Positions 40,563 to 50,050 of a DNA stretch of 64,000 bases are shown one piece after another (the stretch's first letter is position 1; each line of letters starts with the position of its first letter). The notes below the pieces were generated by a model. The model searched no databases and had not been told where the DNA came from. It saw only the letters and a program-made list of their open reading frames with translations. Made by a program: the position numbers and the translations under genes. This stretch comes from Streptomyces barkulensis (GTDB taxonomy: Bacteria > Actinomycetota > Actinomycetes > Streptomycetales > Streptomycetaceae), in assembly GCF_002843305.1 (NCBI RefSeq), contig NZ_PGSG01000006.1, positions 186,001 through 250,000 on the forward strand, given 5' to 3'.

Positions 40563-41384
40563 TCACAGACCGGCGAGCAGCCGCTCCAGCACGACCGCGA
40601 TGCCGTCCGCGTCGTTGGACTCGGTCACCTCGTCGGCCACCGCCAGCAGCTCCGGGTGGGCGTCGGCCATGGCGACGCCGTGGGCGGCCCAGGCGAACAT
40701 GGGGATGTCGTTGGGCATGTCGCCGAAGGCGATCGTGGTGGTGGCCGAGCGGCCCAGACGGCGCGCGGCGATCGACAGGCCGCGGGCCTTGGACAGCCCC
40801 AGCGGCAGCAGTTCGACGACGCCCTCGCCCGCCATCACCACGCTCACCAGATCGCCCGCGATCCGCCGGGCGGCGTCGGCCAGCGCGTCGTCGTCCAGCC
40901 CGGGGCGCTGGATGTACAGCTTGTTCAGGGGCTCGGCCCACAGCTCGTCCGGATCGGTCCCGGTGACGGCGGGGAGCCTCTCGCCGACCGGCCGGTAGCC
41001 GGGACCGAGCAGCACCTCGCCGTCCAGCCCGTCCCGGGAGGCGGCCAGCGCCAGCGGGCCGGTCTCCGTCTCGATCTTCTCCACCGCCAGCCGGGCCTGT
41101 TGCCGGTCGAGCGTGACGGAGGTCAGCAGCCGGTGCTCGCCCGCGTGGTAGACCTGCGCGCCCTGCCCGCAGACGGCCAGGCCGTCGTAGCCCAGCTCGT
41201 CCAGGACGTGTCTGGTCCAGGGCACGGCGCGGCCGGTCACCACGATGTGCGCGGCGCCCGCCGCCGTGGCGGCGGCGAGCGCGTCGCGGGTGCGTGCCGA
41301 GACGGTGTCGTCGCTGCGCAGCAGCGTGCCGTCGAGGTCGGTGGCGACCAGCCGGAAGGGGAAGCCCGGCGCTGCGGTACTCAC
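40563..41384 (-). CDS. Cof-type HAD phosphatase (paralogue of 29317-30177)
   Basis: This encodes 273 residues from GTG at 41384, which overlaps the serS stop by four bases (GTGA). HAD motifs are [20 protein letters not shown], the lysine in GLSKARGLS and [11 protein letters not shown]. The cap is of the IIB type as in the paralogue at 29317. Translational coupling to serS is typical of streptomycetes, but a functional link to seryl-tRNA synthesis is not evident. Confidence 0.9.
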   Translation of the reverse strand: MSTAAPGFPFRLVATDLDGTLLRSDDTVSARTRDALAAATAAGAAHIVVTGRAVPWTRHVLDELGYDGLAVCGQGAQVYHAGEHRLLTSVTLDRQQARLAVEKIETETGPLALAASRDGLDGEVLLGPGYRPVGERLPAVTGTDPDELWAEPLNKLYIQRPGLDDDALADAARRIAGDLVSVVMAGEGVVELLPLGLSKARGLSIAARRLGRSATTTIAFGDMPNDIPMFAWAAHGVAMADAHPELLAVADEVTESNDADGIAVVLERLLAGL

Positions 41385-42658
41385 CGTGACACGGGCTCCA
41401 GCACCTCGCGCCCGCCCAGGTAGGGGCGGAGCATCTCGGGTACGCGGACCGACCCGTCGGCCCGCTGGTGGTTCTCCAGCAGGGCCACGATGGTGCGGGG
41501 GACCGCGCACAGTGTGCCGTTGAGGGTGGCCAGCGGGCGCACCTTCTTGTCCTGGCGCATCCGGATGGACAGCCTGCGGGCCTGGAACTCGTTGCAGTTC
41601 GACGCCGAGGTCAGCTCGCGGTACTTGCCCTGGGTGGGGATCCACGCCTCGCAGTCGAACTTCCGCGAGGCGGAGGCGCCCAGGTCGCCGGTGGCCACGT
41701 CGATCACCCGGAACGGCAGCTCCAGGCCGGTCAGCCACTGCTTCTCCCACTCCAGCAGCCGCCGGTGCTCCGCCTCGGACTCCTCGGGGGTCACGTAGGA
41801 GAACATCTCCACCTTGTCGAACTGGTGGACGCGGAAGATGCCGCGGGTGTCCTTGCCGTACGAGCCGGCCTCGCGGCGGAAGCAGGGGGAGAAGCCCGCG
41901 TAGCGCAGCGGGAGCTTGTCGGCCTCGACGATCTCGTCCATGTGGTAGCCGGCGAGCGGTACCTCGGAGGTGCCGACGAGGTAGTAGTCGTCCTTCTCCA
42001 GGTGGTAGACGTTCTCGGCGGCCTGGCCGAGGAAGCCGGTGCCCTCCATGGCGCGCGGCTTGACCAGCGCGGGGGTGAGCATCGGGATGAAGCCGGCCTC
42101 GGTGGCCTGTGCGATCGCGGCGTTGACCAGGGCCAGCTCCAGCAGGGCGCCGACGCCGGTGAGGTAGTAGAAGCGCGAGCCGGAGACCTTGGCGCCGCGC
42201 TCGACGTCGATCGCGCCGAGCGCCTGGCCGAGCTCCAGGTGGTCCTTCGGCTCGAAGCCCTCGGCGCCGAAGTCGCGCGGGGTGCCGTGCGTCTCGCGGA
42301 CGGTGAAGTCGTCCTCGCCGCCGACGGGGACCTCGGGGTGGACGAGGTTGCCGAGCCGGCGGAGGAGCCGCTGCGCCTCGGCCTCGGCCTCGTCGCGCTC
42401 GGCGTCGGCGGCCTTGACCGCGGCGGACAGCTCGCCGGCGCGCCTGAGCAGTTCGGCCTTCTCCTCGCCGGCGGCCTTCGGGATCAGCTTGCCGAGCTGC
42501 CTCTGCTCGGCGCGCAGTTCGTCGAAGCGGACGCCGGACGACCTGCGCCGCTCGTCGGCGGAGAGCAGGGCGTCGACGAGGCCGACGTCCTCTCCACGGG
42601 CGCGCTGGGAGGCGCGCACACGGTCTGGGTCCTCACGGAGCAGGCGAAGGTCAATCAC
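41381..42658 (-). CDS. serS: Seryl-tRNA synthetase
   Basis: This encodes 425 residues from ATG at 42658. The N-terminal coiled-coil arm (about 27-105) binds the long variable arm of tRNA-Ser. The class II core follows with motif 2 ([20 protein letters not shown]) and motif 3 ([21 protein letters not shown]). Full length. It is transcribed with the HAD gene; upstream lies the 630-base non-coding region. A tRNA-Ser gene is in this window at 62325. Confidence 0.97.
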   Translation of the reverse strand: MIDLRLLREDPDRVRASQRARGEDVGLVDALLSADERRRSSGVRFDELRAEQRQLGKLIPKAAGEEKAELLRRAGELSAAVKAADAERDEAEAEAQRLLRRLGNLVHPEVPVGGEDDFTVRETHGTPRDFGAEGFEPKDHLELGQALGAIDVERGAKVSGSRFYYLTGVGALLELALVNAAIAQATEAGFIPMLTPALVKPRAMEGTGFLGQAAENVYHLEKDDYYLVGTSEVPLAGYHMDEIVEADKLPLRYAGFSPCFRREAGSYGKDTRGIFRVHQFDKVEMFSYVTPEESEAEHRRLLEWEKQWLTGLELPFRVIDVATGDLGASASRKFDCEAWIPTQGKYRELTSASNCNEFQARRLSIRMRQDKKVRPLATLNGTLCAVPRTIVALLENHQRADGSVRVPEMLRPYLGGREVLEPVSR

Positions 42659-43288
42659 GCCGTCAGGGTACCGGGGGCGTGCGGTCCGCTCGACCCGATA
42701 TGGCGGTACGTGGCGTTATGCGGCTTTTGTCGTTCGTGGCGGAACGAGGGAAAGGGGCCGTCAAGGAAATTCCCGCTGTCACCGCACAGAGGGGCGTGCG
42801 AGTACGGAGGTGGACGAAAGGGGTGGCGGCGCGAAGGCATGCGCAAAGGCGCGCGGGGGAGGCGTGTACGAGGCGGTGCGCGCGAGGCCGGGCGGGGCTC
42901 GACGGGGGTTCGACGGGGGTTCGACCGGGGCTCGACCGGGCCTCGACCGGGGAGAGCGGCGATTGTTATCCACAACCCCGGGGGATACCGCCGAGTTTTC
43001 CACAGGGGGTATGGAAATCCTGTGGAAGACGAAGGGGGGCGCGCGTGCGGGATTCGCGCGCGCCCATCGATTCCCTCCTCACGCATCTCCTACACGCCTT
43101 TTCGGACGGAAATGCCACCCTCTCGGGTGTCGATCAATCGAATTGAGTGGATGCGGAGTCTCTGGGGGGTTGTGAACAAAGAAGGGGGATTAAGGGCTTT
43201 TGTCCGGAATGACCGCTTGGCCGTTCCGTGTTGTACACAGGACACCCACCGCTCCTGTGGATAACCTCCGGGGAGCGCCGCACACCCC
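42659..43288. other. 630-base non-coding region between serS and pheA
   Basis: No gene is supported. The left half holds low-complexity GC-rich sequence and a short tandem array (42897-42956, units such as GGCTCGACC and GGTTCGACG). The right half is less GC-rich and holds the DnaA-box cluster. It also carries the pheA-side terminator and the serS promoter. Confidence 0.7.
42966..43264. other. DnaA-box cluster
   Basis: There are two perfect boxes: TTATCCACA at 42966-42974, and its reverse at 43256-43264. Single-mismatch boxes are TTTTCCACA (42996-43004), TTGTTCACA read on the minus strand (43171-43179) and TTGTACACA (43231-43239). A weaker box lies at 43021-43029 on the minus strand. Six boxes in 300 bases inside a non-coding region are far more than expected in DNA this GC-rich. 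From memory, S. coelicolor has DnaA-titrating clusters near oriC, one named D78 after the cosmid carrying this gene neighbourhood. Confidence 0.75.
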
Positions 43289-44227
43289 TCAGGCGCGGCC
43301 GTCGACGCAGCGCGCCAGCCAGTCCGCCGCCTCCGCGAACTCGTCGTCCGTCGTCCCCCGACGCAGCGGTGTGGTCTGCGACGGCTCCACGCCCGCCCGC
43401 GGATACGACCCCAGGAAGCGCACCTTCGGGCAGATCCGCCGCAGCCCCATCAGCGCCTCGCCCACCCGCCGGTCGGAGATGTGCCCCTCGGCGTCCACCG
43501 AGAAGCAGTACCGGCCGATGCCCTCACCCGTCGGCCGCGACTCGATCCGCACCAGGTTCACGCCCCGCACCGCGAACTCCTGGAGCAGCTCCAGCAGCGC
43601 GCCCGGGTGGTCGTCGCCGAGCCACAGCACCACCGAGGTCTTGTCCGCGCCCGTCCGCGCCGCGGGCCGCCCCGGCCGGCCGACCAGCACGAAGCGCGTG
43701 GCGGCGTTCTCCGCGTCGTGGATGCCGGTCACCAGCGGCTCCAGACCGTACGTCGCCGCCGCGAACTCGCCCGCGAACGCCGCGTCGTACCGGCCCTCCC
43801 GCACCAGCCGGGCGCCGTCCGCGTTGGAGGCCGCCGACTCCCACTGGGCGTCCGGCAGATGCTCCGCCAGCCAGCGGCGCACCTGCGGCTGGGCCACCGG
43901 GTGCCCGGTCACCGTCTTGACCGCCTCCAGCGCGGTGCCCGGCCGCACCAGCAGCGCGAAGGCGATCGGCAGCAGCACCTCACGGTAGATCATCAGCGGC
44001 CGGCCGGTGGCCAGCTCGTCCAGGGTCGCGGTGACCCCGCCCTCGACCGAGTTCTCGATCGGCACCAGGGAGCCGCCCGCCTCCCCGTTGCGCACGGCGT
44101 CCAGCGCGGCGGGCACCGACACCATCGGCACCAGCTCGCGCGTGGCCGCCTCCGGGAGGGTGCGGAGCGCGGCCTCGGTGAAGGTGCCCTCGGGGCCCAG
44201 ATAGGTGTAGCGGCTCGCGGGTGACAT
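43289..44227 (-). CDS. pheA: Prephenate dehydratase
   Basis: This encodes 312 residues. ATG at 44227 starts at the conserved SPASRYTYLGPEGTFTEAAL; GTG at 44236 would add three residues. The catalytic TRF motif is in NAATRFVLVG, and the C-terminal ACT domain has the phenylalanine-binding ESRP (RIESRPTGEG). The enzyme makes phenylpyruvate from prephenate in phenylalanine synthesis and is usually inhibited by phenylalanine through the ACT domain. Confidence 0.95.
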   Translation of the reverse strand: MSPASRYTYLGPEGTFTEAALRTLPEAATRELVPMVSVPAALDAVRNGEAGGSLVPIENSVEGGVTATLDELATGRPLMIYREVLLPIAFALLVRPGTALEAVKTVTGHPVAQPQVRRWLAEHLPDAQWESAASNADGARLVREGRYDAAFAGEFAAATYGLEPLVTGIHDAENAATRFVLVGRPGRPAARTGADKTSVVLWLGDDHPGALLELLQEFAVRGVNLVRIESRPTGEGIGRYCFSVDAEGHISDRRVGEALMGLRRICPKVRFLGSYPRAGVEPSQTTPLRRGTTDDEFAEAADWLARCVDGRA

Positions 44228-44270
44228 GCCGTCCACAGTAGTCCGGCCGGGGGACGGGCAGCCCGCGGTC

Positions 44271-45581
44271 TCAGCCTTCGAGCAGGCGCTGGCCGACGTA
44301 CTCGCCCTCGCGCGCGCCGCCCGGCACCGCGAACAGCGCGCTCGCCTCGTGCCGGATGAAGCGGGACAGGGCGTCCCCCCGGTCGAGCTTGCGCTGCACG
44401 GGCACGAAGCCCCGCATCGGGTCCGCCTGCCAGGCGACGAACAGCAGTCCGGCGTCCGGCGACCCGTCGTCGCGGAAGCCGTCGTGGTAGGAGAAGGAGC
44501 GCCGCAGCATCGCCGCGCCGCCGTTGGACGCGGGCGCCGTCACCCGTACGTGTGCGTCGGCGGCGATGGCCAGGTCGCCGTCCGGGCCCCGCTTGTCCAG
44601 GTCCACCGGGGTGGTCTCGGAGCCGCCCGACAGCGGGGCGCCGTCGGACTTGCGGCGGCCCATCACCTTCTCCTGCCCGGCGAGCGGGACGCGCTCCCAG
44701 TCGTCCAGCAGCATCCGGATCCGCCGCACCACCGCGTACGAGCCGCCCGCCATCCACTCCGGATCGCCGCCGGCGGGCACGAAGACGCGCTGCCGGAAGT
44801 CCTCGTCCGCCTCCTTCGGGTTGTTGGTGCCGTCGATCTGGCCCATCAGGTTGCGGGCGGTACGGGGGGAGGCGGTGGCGCCCGGGGAGCGGTTGAAGCC
44901 GTTCATCTGCCAGCGCACCCGGGCGGTGCCGTCCGCCTCTCGCTGGAGGGCGCGCAGCGCGTGGAAGGCGACCAGGGCGTCGTCGGCGCCGATCTGTACC
45001 CACAGGTCGCCGCCGGAGCGCCTGGCGTCCAGCTCGTCGGCCGAGAACGGGGGCAGCGGCGCGAGGGCGGACGGGCGGCGCGCGGCCAGGCCCGTGCGGT
45101 CGAAGAAGGTGCGGCCGAAACCGAAGGTGACGGTGAGGGAGGACGGTCCGGCGTCCAGGGCGATGCCGGTGTCGTGCAGCCGGGCGGCGGGCGTCTCGCC
45201 CGCCATCAGCGCCTCGGCCGTCCGCGTCCAGCGGCGCAGCAGCGCGGCCGCCTCCTTCCGCCCGGCGCCCGGCGCCAGGTCGAGGGCGAGGAGATGCCCG
45301 TGCGCCTGCGCGGGCTCGGTGATGCCCGGCTGGCGGTCGCCGCGGAAGGGGACGCGGCTGCTGCCGACCGTGGACAGGGCGGTGGGCGGCTCGGTGGCGG
45401 CGGCCGTGCCCAGGGCGCCGCCCGCCGCGCCGAGCGCCAGCCCGGCGGCGCCGGCCGCGCCCGCGGCGCCGAGCAGACGGCGGCGGGAGGGGCCGGGGCG
45501 GGGGTCGGTGGACTGCTCGGTGCCGGTGCCGGTGCCGGTGCTGCTGCTTTTGCCGGTGCCGTTGTCGGGGTGGTGTGTCAT
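44271..45581 (-). CDS. Tat-exported Dyp-type peroxidase (EfeB/deferrochelatase-like)
   Basis: This encodes 436 residues from ATG at 45581. A Ser/Thr/Gly-rich start leads to a Tat signal (SRRRLLGAAGAAG). The Dyp-type hallmark GQIDGTNN near residue 240 and the haem-ligand histidine region (MLRRSFSYHDGF) are present. The family uses haem and peroxide; EfeB members also remove iron from haem. Here it precedes copper-delivery genes on the same strand, with 74 bases to the CopCD gene, which suggests common export of metal-related functions. Confidence 0.9.
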   Translation of the reverse strand: MTHHPDNGTGKSSSTGTGTGTEQSTDPRPGPSRRRLLGAAGAAGAAGLALGAAGGALGTAAATEPPTALSTVGSSRVPFRGDRQPGITEPAQAHGHLLALDLAPGAGRKEAAALLRRWTRTAEALMAGETPAARLHDTGIALDAGPSSLTVTFGFGRTFFDRTGLAARRPSALAPLPPFSADELDARRSGGDLWVQIGADDALVAFHALRALQREADGTARVRWQMNGFNRSPGATASPRTARNLMGQIDGTNNPKEADEDFRQRVFVPAGGDPEWMAGGSYAVVRRIRMLLDDWERVPLAGQEKVMGRRKSDGAPLSGGSETTPVDLDKRGPDGDLAIAADAHVRVTAPASNGGAAMLRRSFSYHDGFRDDGSPDAGLLFVAWQADPMRGFVPVQRKLDRGDALSRFIRHEASALFAVPGGAREGEYVGQRLLEG

Positions 45582-45655
45582 CGCTGCCCAGTCTCGGTTC
45601 TCGGGTGGTGCTCGGTGTCTCGGGCGGTACGGGGGCGGGTGGTGGCGGGCGTCGG

Positions 45656-47695
45656 TCAGTCGAGCTCGAAGGCCTTCCGCTCGGTCACCTGGTCGATGTC
45701 GGAGGTCCGCACGGTCACGGCGGCCTCCCAGGTGCCCGGCAGGGGGAGCTGGAGCCCGGAGGCGGACCAGCGGCCCTCGCCGGTCCGCTCCAGGGCGACG
45801 GTCAGCGGGCCGACGTCCCGGGCGGGAAGGGTGAAGGCAACCTTGACCTCGGGCGCGTCCAGGGGCTCGCCGCCGGTGGTGGTGGTGCGCACCAGCAGGG
45901 AGTTGCCACCGCTCCTGCCCGGGGCCAGCAGGAGCTGGGCCCGGCCGGCGCCGCCCGGGCCGCCGGTGTCGAAGGGGATGGTGAGTACCAGCGGCCCGCA
46001 GCGGTCGGAGCCGGCCCCGCCCTGCTCCTGCTCCTGCCCCTGCTCGGCGGCGGTGCCGGACGCCGCGCCGGACGCCGCGTCGGACGCCACGGCGGTACGG
46101 GCGGGCTCGGCCGCGGTGAGCAGGGTCGTCACGGCCAGGACGGCCGCCGCGACGGCCGCCTCGGCGAGCACCGAGCGCCGCAGCCCGGCGCGTGCCGGGT
46201 CGGCGTCGCGCTCCCGCCTGCGGCGCGCGGCCTCGACCGCGGCGCGCTGGCGGGCGAGCTGCGCGGCGCGCTCGGGGGTGACGTCCGGGCCCGGTTCGGG
46301 GACGGACACCGGTTCGGGGACGGGTTCGGGCTCCGGCTCCGGCTCGGGCTCGGGGGCCGGCTCCCCGGGTGCGTCCACCAGCCGGGCGGTGTGACGGCGG
46401 GAGAGCCGGGCGGCCACGAGCAGCAGCGCCACCAGCGCGACCTTGACCAGCAGCAGCCTTCCGTACGAGGTGGAGGTCACCGCCTCCCAGCTGCCCACCT
46501 GCCGCCAGGACTGGTAGAGGCCGGTCGCGGCGAGGACGGCCACGCAGCCGAGCGCGGTCCGCGAGAAGCGGCGCACCGCCTCCCCGCCCACCGCGGGCCC
46601 CCACCGCAGCGCGGTGAGCAGCGCCGCCAGACCGCCCAGCCAGACGGCGACGGCGAGCAGGTGGACGATGTCGGCCGGTACCGCCACGGCGGTCCGGGGG
46701 CCGGTCGAGGCGTGCCCGGCCGCGGCCCAGGTGGCGGCGAGCCCCACGGCGACGACCGCGCCGCCCACCGGCAGCCCGACGACCGGGCCCCGACGGCCGC
46801 GCCGGTCGCTGCGGTCGCCCCCGGCCCGCTCCCCGCCGCTTCGCCGGGCGTACGCCCCGAACAGCAGTGAGACGAACAGCCCCGCCGCCGCGAGCAGCAG
46901 CAGCCGGGACACCAGCGCCGTACCCGTCCGGGTCTCCAGCACGGTGCGCAGCGCGCCCGTGTCGAGCATGTCGCCCGGCCCGCCCGCGCCGGTGTACGGG
47001 ACGCGCAGCAGCAGTGCCGCGACGGTGCCGGCGGTCAGCGTGACCCAGCCGCCCACCACCAGGCGCCGCACCGCCCGCGCCCGGGCGGCGGCGGGCAGGC
47101 AGCCGAGGACGAGGGCCGCCCCGCCGACGAGCAGCACGAAGCCGGTGTAGGCGGCGTAGCGGGCGATGTCGTGGAGCACGCCGACCGCGCCGCCGCCCGG
47201 CTCCTCCTCCGGCACGGCGGCGGAGGTCTGAGAGGGGGCGCCGACGGAGAAGGTGAAGGCGCCGGAGATGGGATGGCTGTCGGCCGAGACCGCCTTCCAG
47301 ACGACGGTGTAGGTGCCCTCGGGCAGCCCGTCGCGCAGCCCGGTGCCGTGGCGTACCTCGCCGCCCGCGGAGAGGTCCCGCACCCGGCCGGTGTCCACCC
47401 GCCCGCCGTCGGGCGCGAGGACGCGGATGGCGTCGTCCGCCAGGGACACGCTCTCGGAGAAGGTGAGCGTCACCTGTCGGGGAGCTTCGTCCACCACCGC
47501 TCCCCGCGCCGGGTCGCTGCCGGTCAGCGTGGCGTGCGCGGCGGCCGGTGCGGCGCCGCCGAGCAGCAGCGCCGCCAGCGCACCGAGCACACCGAGCACA
47601 CCGAGCAGGCCGGACAGCCCGTGCGGGCCGTCCGGGCCGGCTCGGCCGGGCCGGACGGCCGGCCGCGGCAGGGCGCGGGGAGCGGTGGTGGTCAT
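45656..47695 (-). CDS. CopC-CopD (YcnJ-like) copper transport protein
   Basis: This encodes 679 residues from ATG at 47695. After a signal peptide the mature protein begins HATLTGSDPARG, the CopC copper site, with the second ligand in VSADSHPISG. Eight hydrophobic helices of the CopD type follow (about 180-440). A Glu/Pro-rich cytoplasmic loop, one more helix and a beta-rich extracytoplasmic tail follow. YcnJ-like proteins import copper across the membrane. It is the membrane component of this copper cluster. Confidence 0.88.
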   Translation of the reverse strand: MTTTAPRALPRPAVRPGRAGPDGPHGLSGLLGVLGVLGALAALLLGGAAPAAAHATLTGSDPARGAVVDEAPRQVTLTFSESVSLADDAIRVLAPDGGRVDTGRVRDLSAGGEVRHGTGLRDGLPEGTYTVVWKAVSADSHPISGAFTFSVGAPSQTSAAVPEEEPGGGAVGVLHDIARYAAYTGFVLLVGGAALVLGCLPAAARARAVRRLVVGGWVTLTAGTVAALLLRVPYTGAGGPGDMLDTGALRTVLETRTGTALVSRLLLLAAAGLFVSLLFGAYARRSGGERAGGDRSDRRGRRGPVVGLPVGGAVVAVGLAATWAAAGHASTGPRTAVAVPADIVHLLAVAVWLGGLAALLTALRWGPAVGGEAVRRFSRTALGCVAVLAATGLYQSWRQVGSWEAVTSTSYGRLLLVKVALVALLLVAARLSRRHTARLVDAPGEPAPEPEPEPEPEPVPEPVSVPEPGPDVTPERAAQLARQRAAVEAARRRRERDADPARAGLRRSVLAEAAVAAAVLAVTTLLTAAEPARTAVASDAASGAASGTAAEQGQEQEQGGAGSDRCGPLVLTIPFDTGGPGGAGRAQLLLAPGRSGGNSLLVRTTTTGGEPLDAPEVKVAFTLPARDVGPLTVALERTGEGRWSASGLQLPLPGTWEAAVTVRTSDIDQVTERKAFELD

Positions 47696-47711
47696 GACGG
47701 GGGTACCTGCC

Positions 47712-48242
47712 TCACTGTTCGGAGTGCCCGGTGTGCCCGGAGGTGTCGGGGACGTGGTTGACGGCCTCGACCGGGACCTCGACGGTGATCGGGTCGGACT
47801 TCTCGAAGCGCAGCTCCACCGAGACCTTCTCGCCCTCGGCGGGCTTGTGCTCCAGATCCATGAACATCAGGTGGTTGCCGCCCCGGCTGAGCTCCAGAGT
47901 GCCGTTGGCGGGCACGGTCAGGGAGTCCACCCGCCGCATCCGCCCGCCGGTGGTCTCGTGGATCTGCACGTCGTCGGAGATGTCGCTGGCGGCCGAGACG
48001 AGCCGGTCGGCGGTGTCGCCGTCGTTGCGGACGACCAGGAAGCCGCCCGCCCGGTCGGCGGTGACCGGCTCGGGCACATAGGCGCCCTCCACGGTCAGCT
48101 CCGGGCCCGGGGAGCCGCCGCAGGCGGCGGTGCCCGCGGTCAGCAGCGCGGCGGCCAGGGCGAGCCCGAGGGACCGGCGGACGGGGCGGTTGCCCGGGCG
48201 GGTTCGGGGGGTTCGGTGGGTTGGGTGGTTCCGGCGGTTCAC
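47712..48242 (-). CDS. PCu(A)C copper chaperone lipoprotein
   Basis: This encodes 176 residues from GTG at 48242, overlapping the SCO1 stop (GTGA). A lipoprotein signal ends in GTAAC. The copper site of PCuAC proteins is present: VQIHETTGGRMRRV then NHLMFMDL (His, Met, His, Met). It passes Cu(I) to the CuA or CuB site of cytochrome c oxidase, together with SCO1. The C-terminus is His-rich (TSGHTGHSEQ). Confidence 0.92.
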   Translation of the reverse strand: MNRRNHPTHRTPRTRPGNRPVRRSLGLALAAALLTAGTAACGGSPGPELTVEGAYVPEPVTADRAGGFLVVRNDGDTADRLVSAASDISDDVQIHETTGGRMRRVDSLTVPANGTLELSRGGNHLMFMDLEHKPAEGEKVSVELRFEKSDPITVEVPVEAVNHVPDTSGHTGHSEQ

Positions 48243-48934
48243 GGCAGCTTCCCCTGGGCGAGTGCGGGCAGGTCCTTCTCGTAGGTCTCGACGGGCACGT
48301 CCTCGGTGTAGAGGACGTGCGCCCGGTCGTCCTTCGGCAGGAAGGCCAGGACCTGGGTGCCGTGGGAGGAGACGATGTCGCCGTTCTCGTCCTCCACCGG
48401 CGGTTCCAGGGCGATGCCCAGGGAGCGTGCGCCGGCCTGGATCTTCTCGAAGTCGCCGGTGAGCCCGATGAAGTCGGGGTCCTGGGCGCGCAGCCACTCG
48501 CCGAGCGACTCGGGGGTGTCGCGCTCGGGGTCGGAGGTGACGAAGACGACCCGCAGCTTCTTCTGCTCGGCCTCGGGCAGCTCGGACTTGGCGACGGCGA
48601 TGTTGCTCATCGTCAGGGGGCACACGTCGGGGCAGTGGGTGTAGCCGAAGTAGATCAGGGTCGGGTGGCCCTCGGTCTCCTCGACCAGGTCGTAGGTCTC
48701 GCCGTCGGTGTCGGTGAGGACCAGCCCCGGCTTGTCGAACGGGTTGTCCAGGACGACCCCCTGCTTGGGGCCGGTTCCCGTGTCGGCGGAGGCCGGGGCG
48801 TTGCCGGTGCTGCCGGTGCCGCCGTCGCCGGAGGCGCCGCAGGCGGCGGTGCCCGTGGTCAGCAGCGCGGCGGCCAGGGCGAGCCCGAGGGCGCGGCGGG
48901 TGCGCCGGGGGTGGCGGCGCGGAGTGCGGTGCAT
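48239..48934 (-). CDS. SCO1/SenC-family copper metallochaperone lipoprotein
   Basis: This encodes 231 residues from ATG at 48934, with AAGGAAAG upstream. Lipobox GTAAC. The thioredoxin-fold copper site CPDVC and the distal histidine (SSHGTQVLAF) are present. It delivers copper to cytochrome c oxidase. The start of this lipoprotein and that of PCuAC are strikingly similar (LALAAALLT.GTAACG), suggesting the two signal-peptide regions share a recent origin. Confidence 0.93.
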   Translation of the reverse strand: MHRTPRRHPRRTRRALGLALAAALLTTGTAACGASGDGGTGSTGNAPASADTGTGPKQGVVLDNPFDKPGLVLTDTDGETYDLVEETEGHPTLIYFGYTHCPDVCPLTMSNIAVAKSELPEAEQKKLRVVFVTSDPERDTPESLGEWLRAQDPDFIGLTGDFEKIQAGARSLGIALEPPVEDENGDIVSSHGTQVLAFLPKDDRAHVLYTEDVPVETYEKDLPALAQGKLP

Positions 48935-49061
48935 GAGGGTTCTTTCCTTCTCGCGGTGGGGCTTGTGGTGGTGCTTGCGGTGGGGCTTGCGGTGGTGGGC
49001 GGCGGCCGCGGACCCGGAGGGGCCGCCGGTGCGGGCGGGCCCCTTCGGGCGCGGCCGGGCG

Positions 49062-49883
49062 TCAGGAGGTGCGGCGGCGTCCGGCCAGGACGCCGAAGGC
49101 GACGCCGGCGGCTCCGACGGCGATGCCGGTGACGGCGAGGACGCGGGCGGTGGTGTCGGAGGCGTCCGCCGCGCCGCCCGCCTCGCCCTGGGCGGTGGTC
49201 TCGGTGGTGGTCCCGTCGGCGGCACGGTCGGTGCGGGCCTCGTCGCCGGCGTCCGCGTCACCGCCGTGGCCGCCATCGGCGGGCGGGACGAGGTCCAGCA
49301 CGGGCGCCGGGTGCTCCGGCTCCTCGCCTCCCTCCCCCTCGGCGGGCGGCTCCTCGATCCAGCGCACGACCTCGTCGCTGTCGTACGTCTGGACGGCCTT
49401 GAGGACGAGCCGGTCGGTGTCCTCGGGGAGCTTCCCGACGGAGACGGGGAACTGCTGGAAGGTGCCCGGCTCGATGCCGCCGCCGGTCTCCGTCCAGGTG
49501 ATCTTGGAGGGGACCTCGGTGAGTTTGCGTCCGTGGGCCTCCACGGGCTCGGCCGGCTCGGTCTTCGTCACCTTCACCTCCCAGCCCGGCACCGGCTGGG
49601 GCATCACCGAGGAGAGCGGGTGGTCGGTGGGGAAGGTGAGCTCCACCTTGACGGTGGAGGCGTCGTCCCGCTCGTTGGGGACCTTGAGGTCGATCGTCGT
49701 GTAGCCGCCCTGCTCGGCCTCGCCGGGGTCGACGGAGATGTGGGCGGCGGCCGGGCCGGCCGTGGCGAGGGCCAGGACGGCCGTGACGGCGCCGGCCGCG
49801 GCGAGACGGCGGAAGGACGGCACGGCGGACGGCTCGGTGGACGGCGCGGTGGACGGCTCGGTGACCGGTGTCTGGGACTGCAT
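49062..49883 (-). CDS. YcnI-family copper-binding membrane-anchored protein
   Basis: This encodes 273 residues from ATG at 49883, where GAGGAG lies about ten bases upstream (GTG 49895 is too close to it). A signal peptide ends before AHISVDPGEAEQGGYT, the YcnI/DUF1775 start whose N-terminal His binds copper. The C-terminus has an acidic Thr-rich linker and one membrane helix (TARVLAVTGIAVGAAG) ending in GRRRTS, so the protein is anchored outside the cell. Confidence 0.92.
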   Translation of the reverse strand: MQSQTPVTEPSTAPSTEPSAVPSFRRLAAAGAVTAVLALATAGPAAAHISVDPGEAEQGGYTTIDLKVPNERDDASTVKVELTFPTDHPLSSVMPQPVPGWEVKVTKTEPAEPVEAHGRKLTEVPSKITWTETGGGIEPGTFQQFPVSVGKLPEDTDRLVLKAVQTYDSDEVVRWIEEPPAEGEGGEEPEHPAPVLDLVPPADGGHGGDADAGDEARTDRAADGTTTETTAQGEAGGAADASDTTARVLAVTGIAVGAAGVAFGVLAGRRRTS

Positions 49884-49944
49884 GCTGAAGGACACTCCTC
49901 GTCAGGCATGGGGGCGCTCTCCGGCCGCGACCGCACTTGGGTCG

Positions 49945-49965
49945 GGGAGGCGCGCCGCGCCTCCC
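49945..49965 (-). terminator. Hairpin between ycnI-like gene and upstream membrane-protein gene
   Basis: GGGAGGCGCG (49945-49954) and CGCGCCTCCC (49956-49965) are perfect inverted copies. The hairpin lies after the stop of the 50051-50959 gene and before the YcnI start, so it may separate two transcripts. Confidence 0.5.
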
Positions 49966-50050
49966 GGCCGGACGAGCCCGGGCATGGTGCGCGGCGGCAG
50001 GCGCACCCCACCCGTGCTCGTAAGAGCGGGGGAGCGGGAGAGCGTGCGCT

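Noticed and set aside
42966..43264. Chromosomal origin oriC
   Set aside because: There are DnaA boxes, but dnaA, dnaN and the roughly twenty boxes expected of a Streptomyces oriC are absent. A titration cluster fits better.
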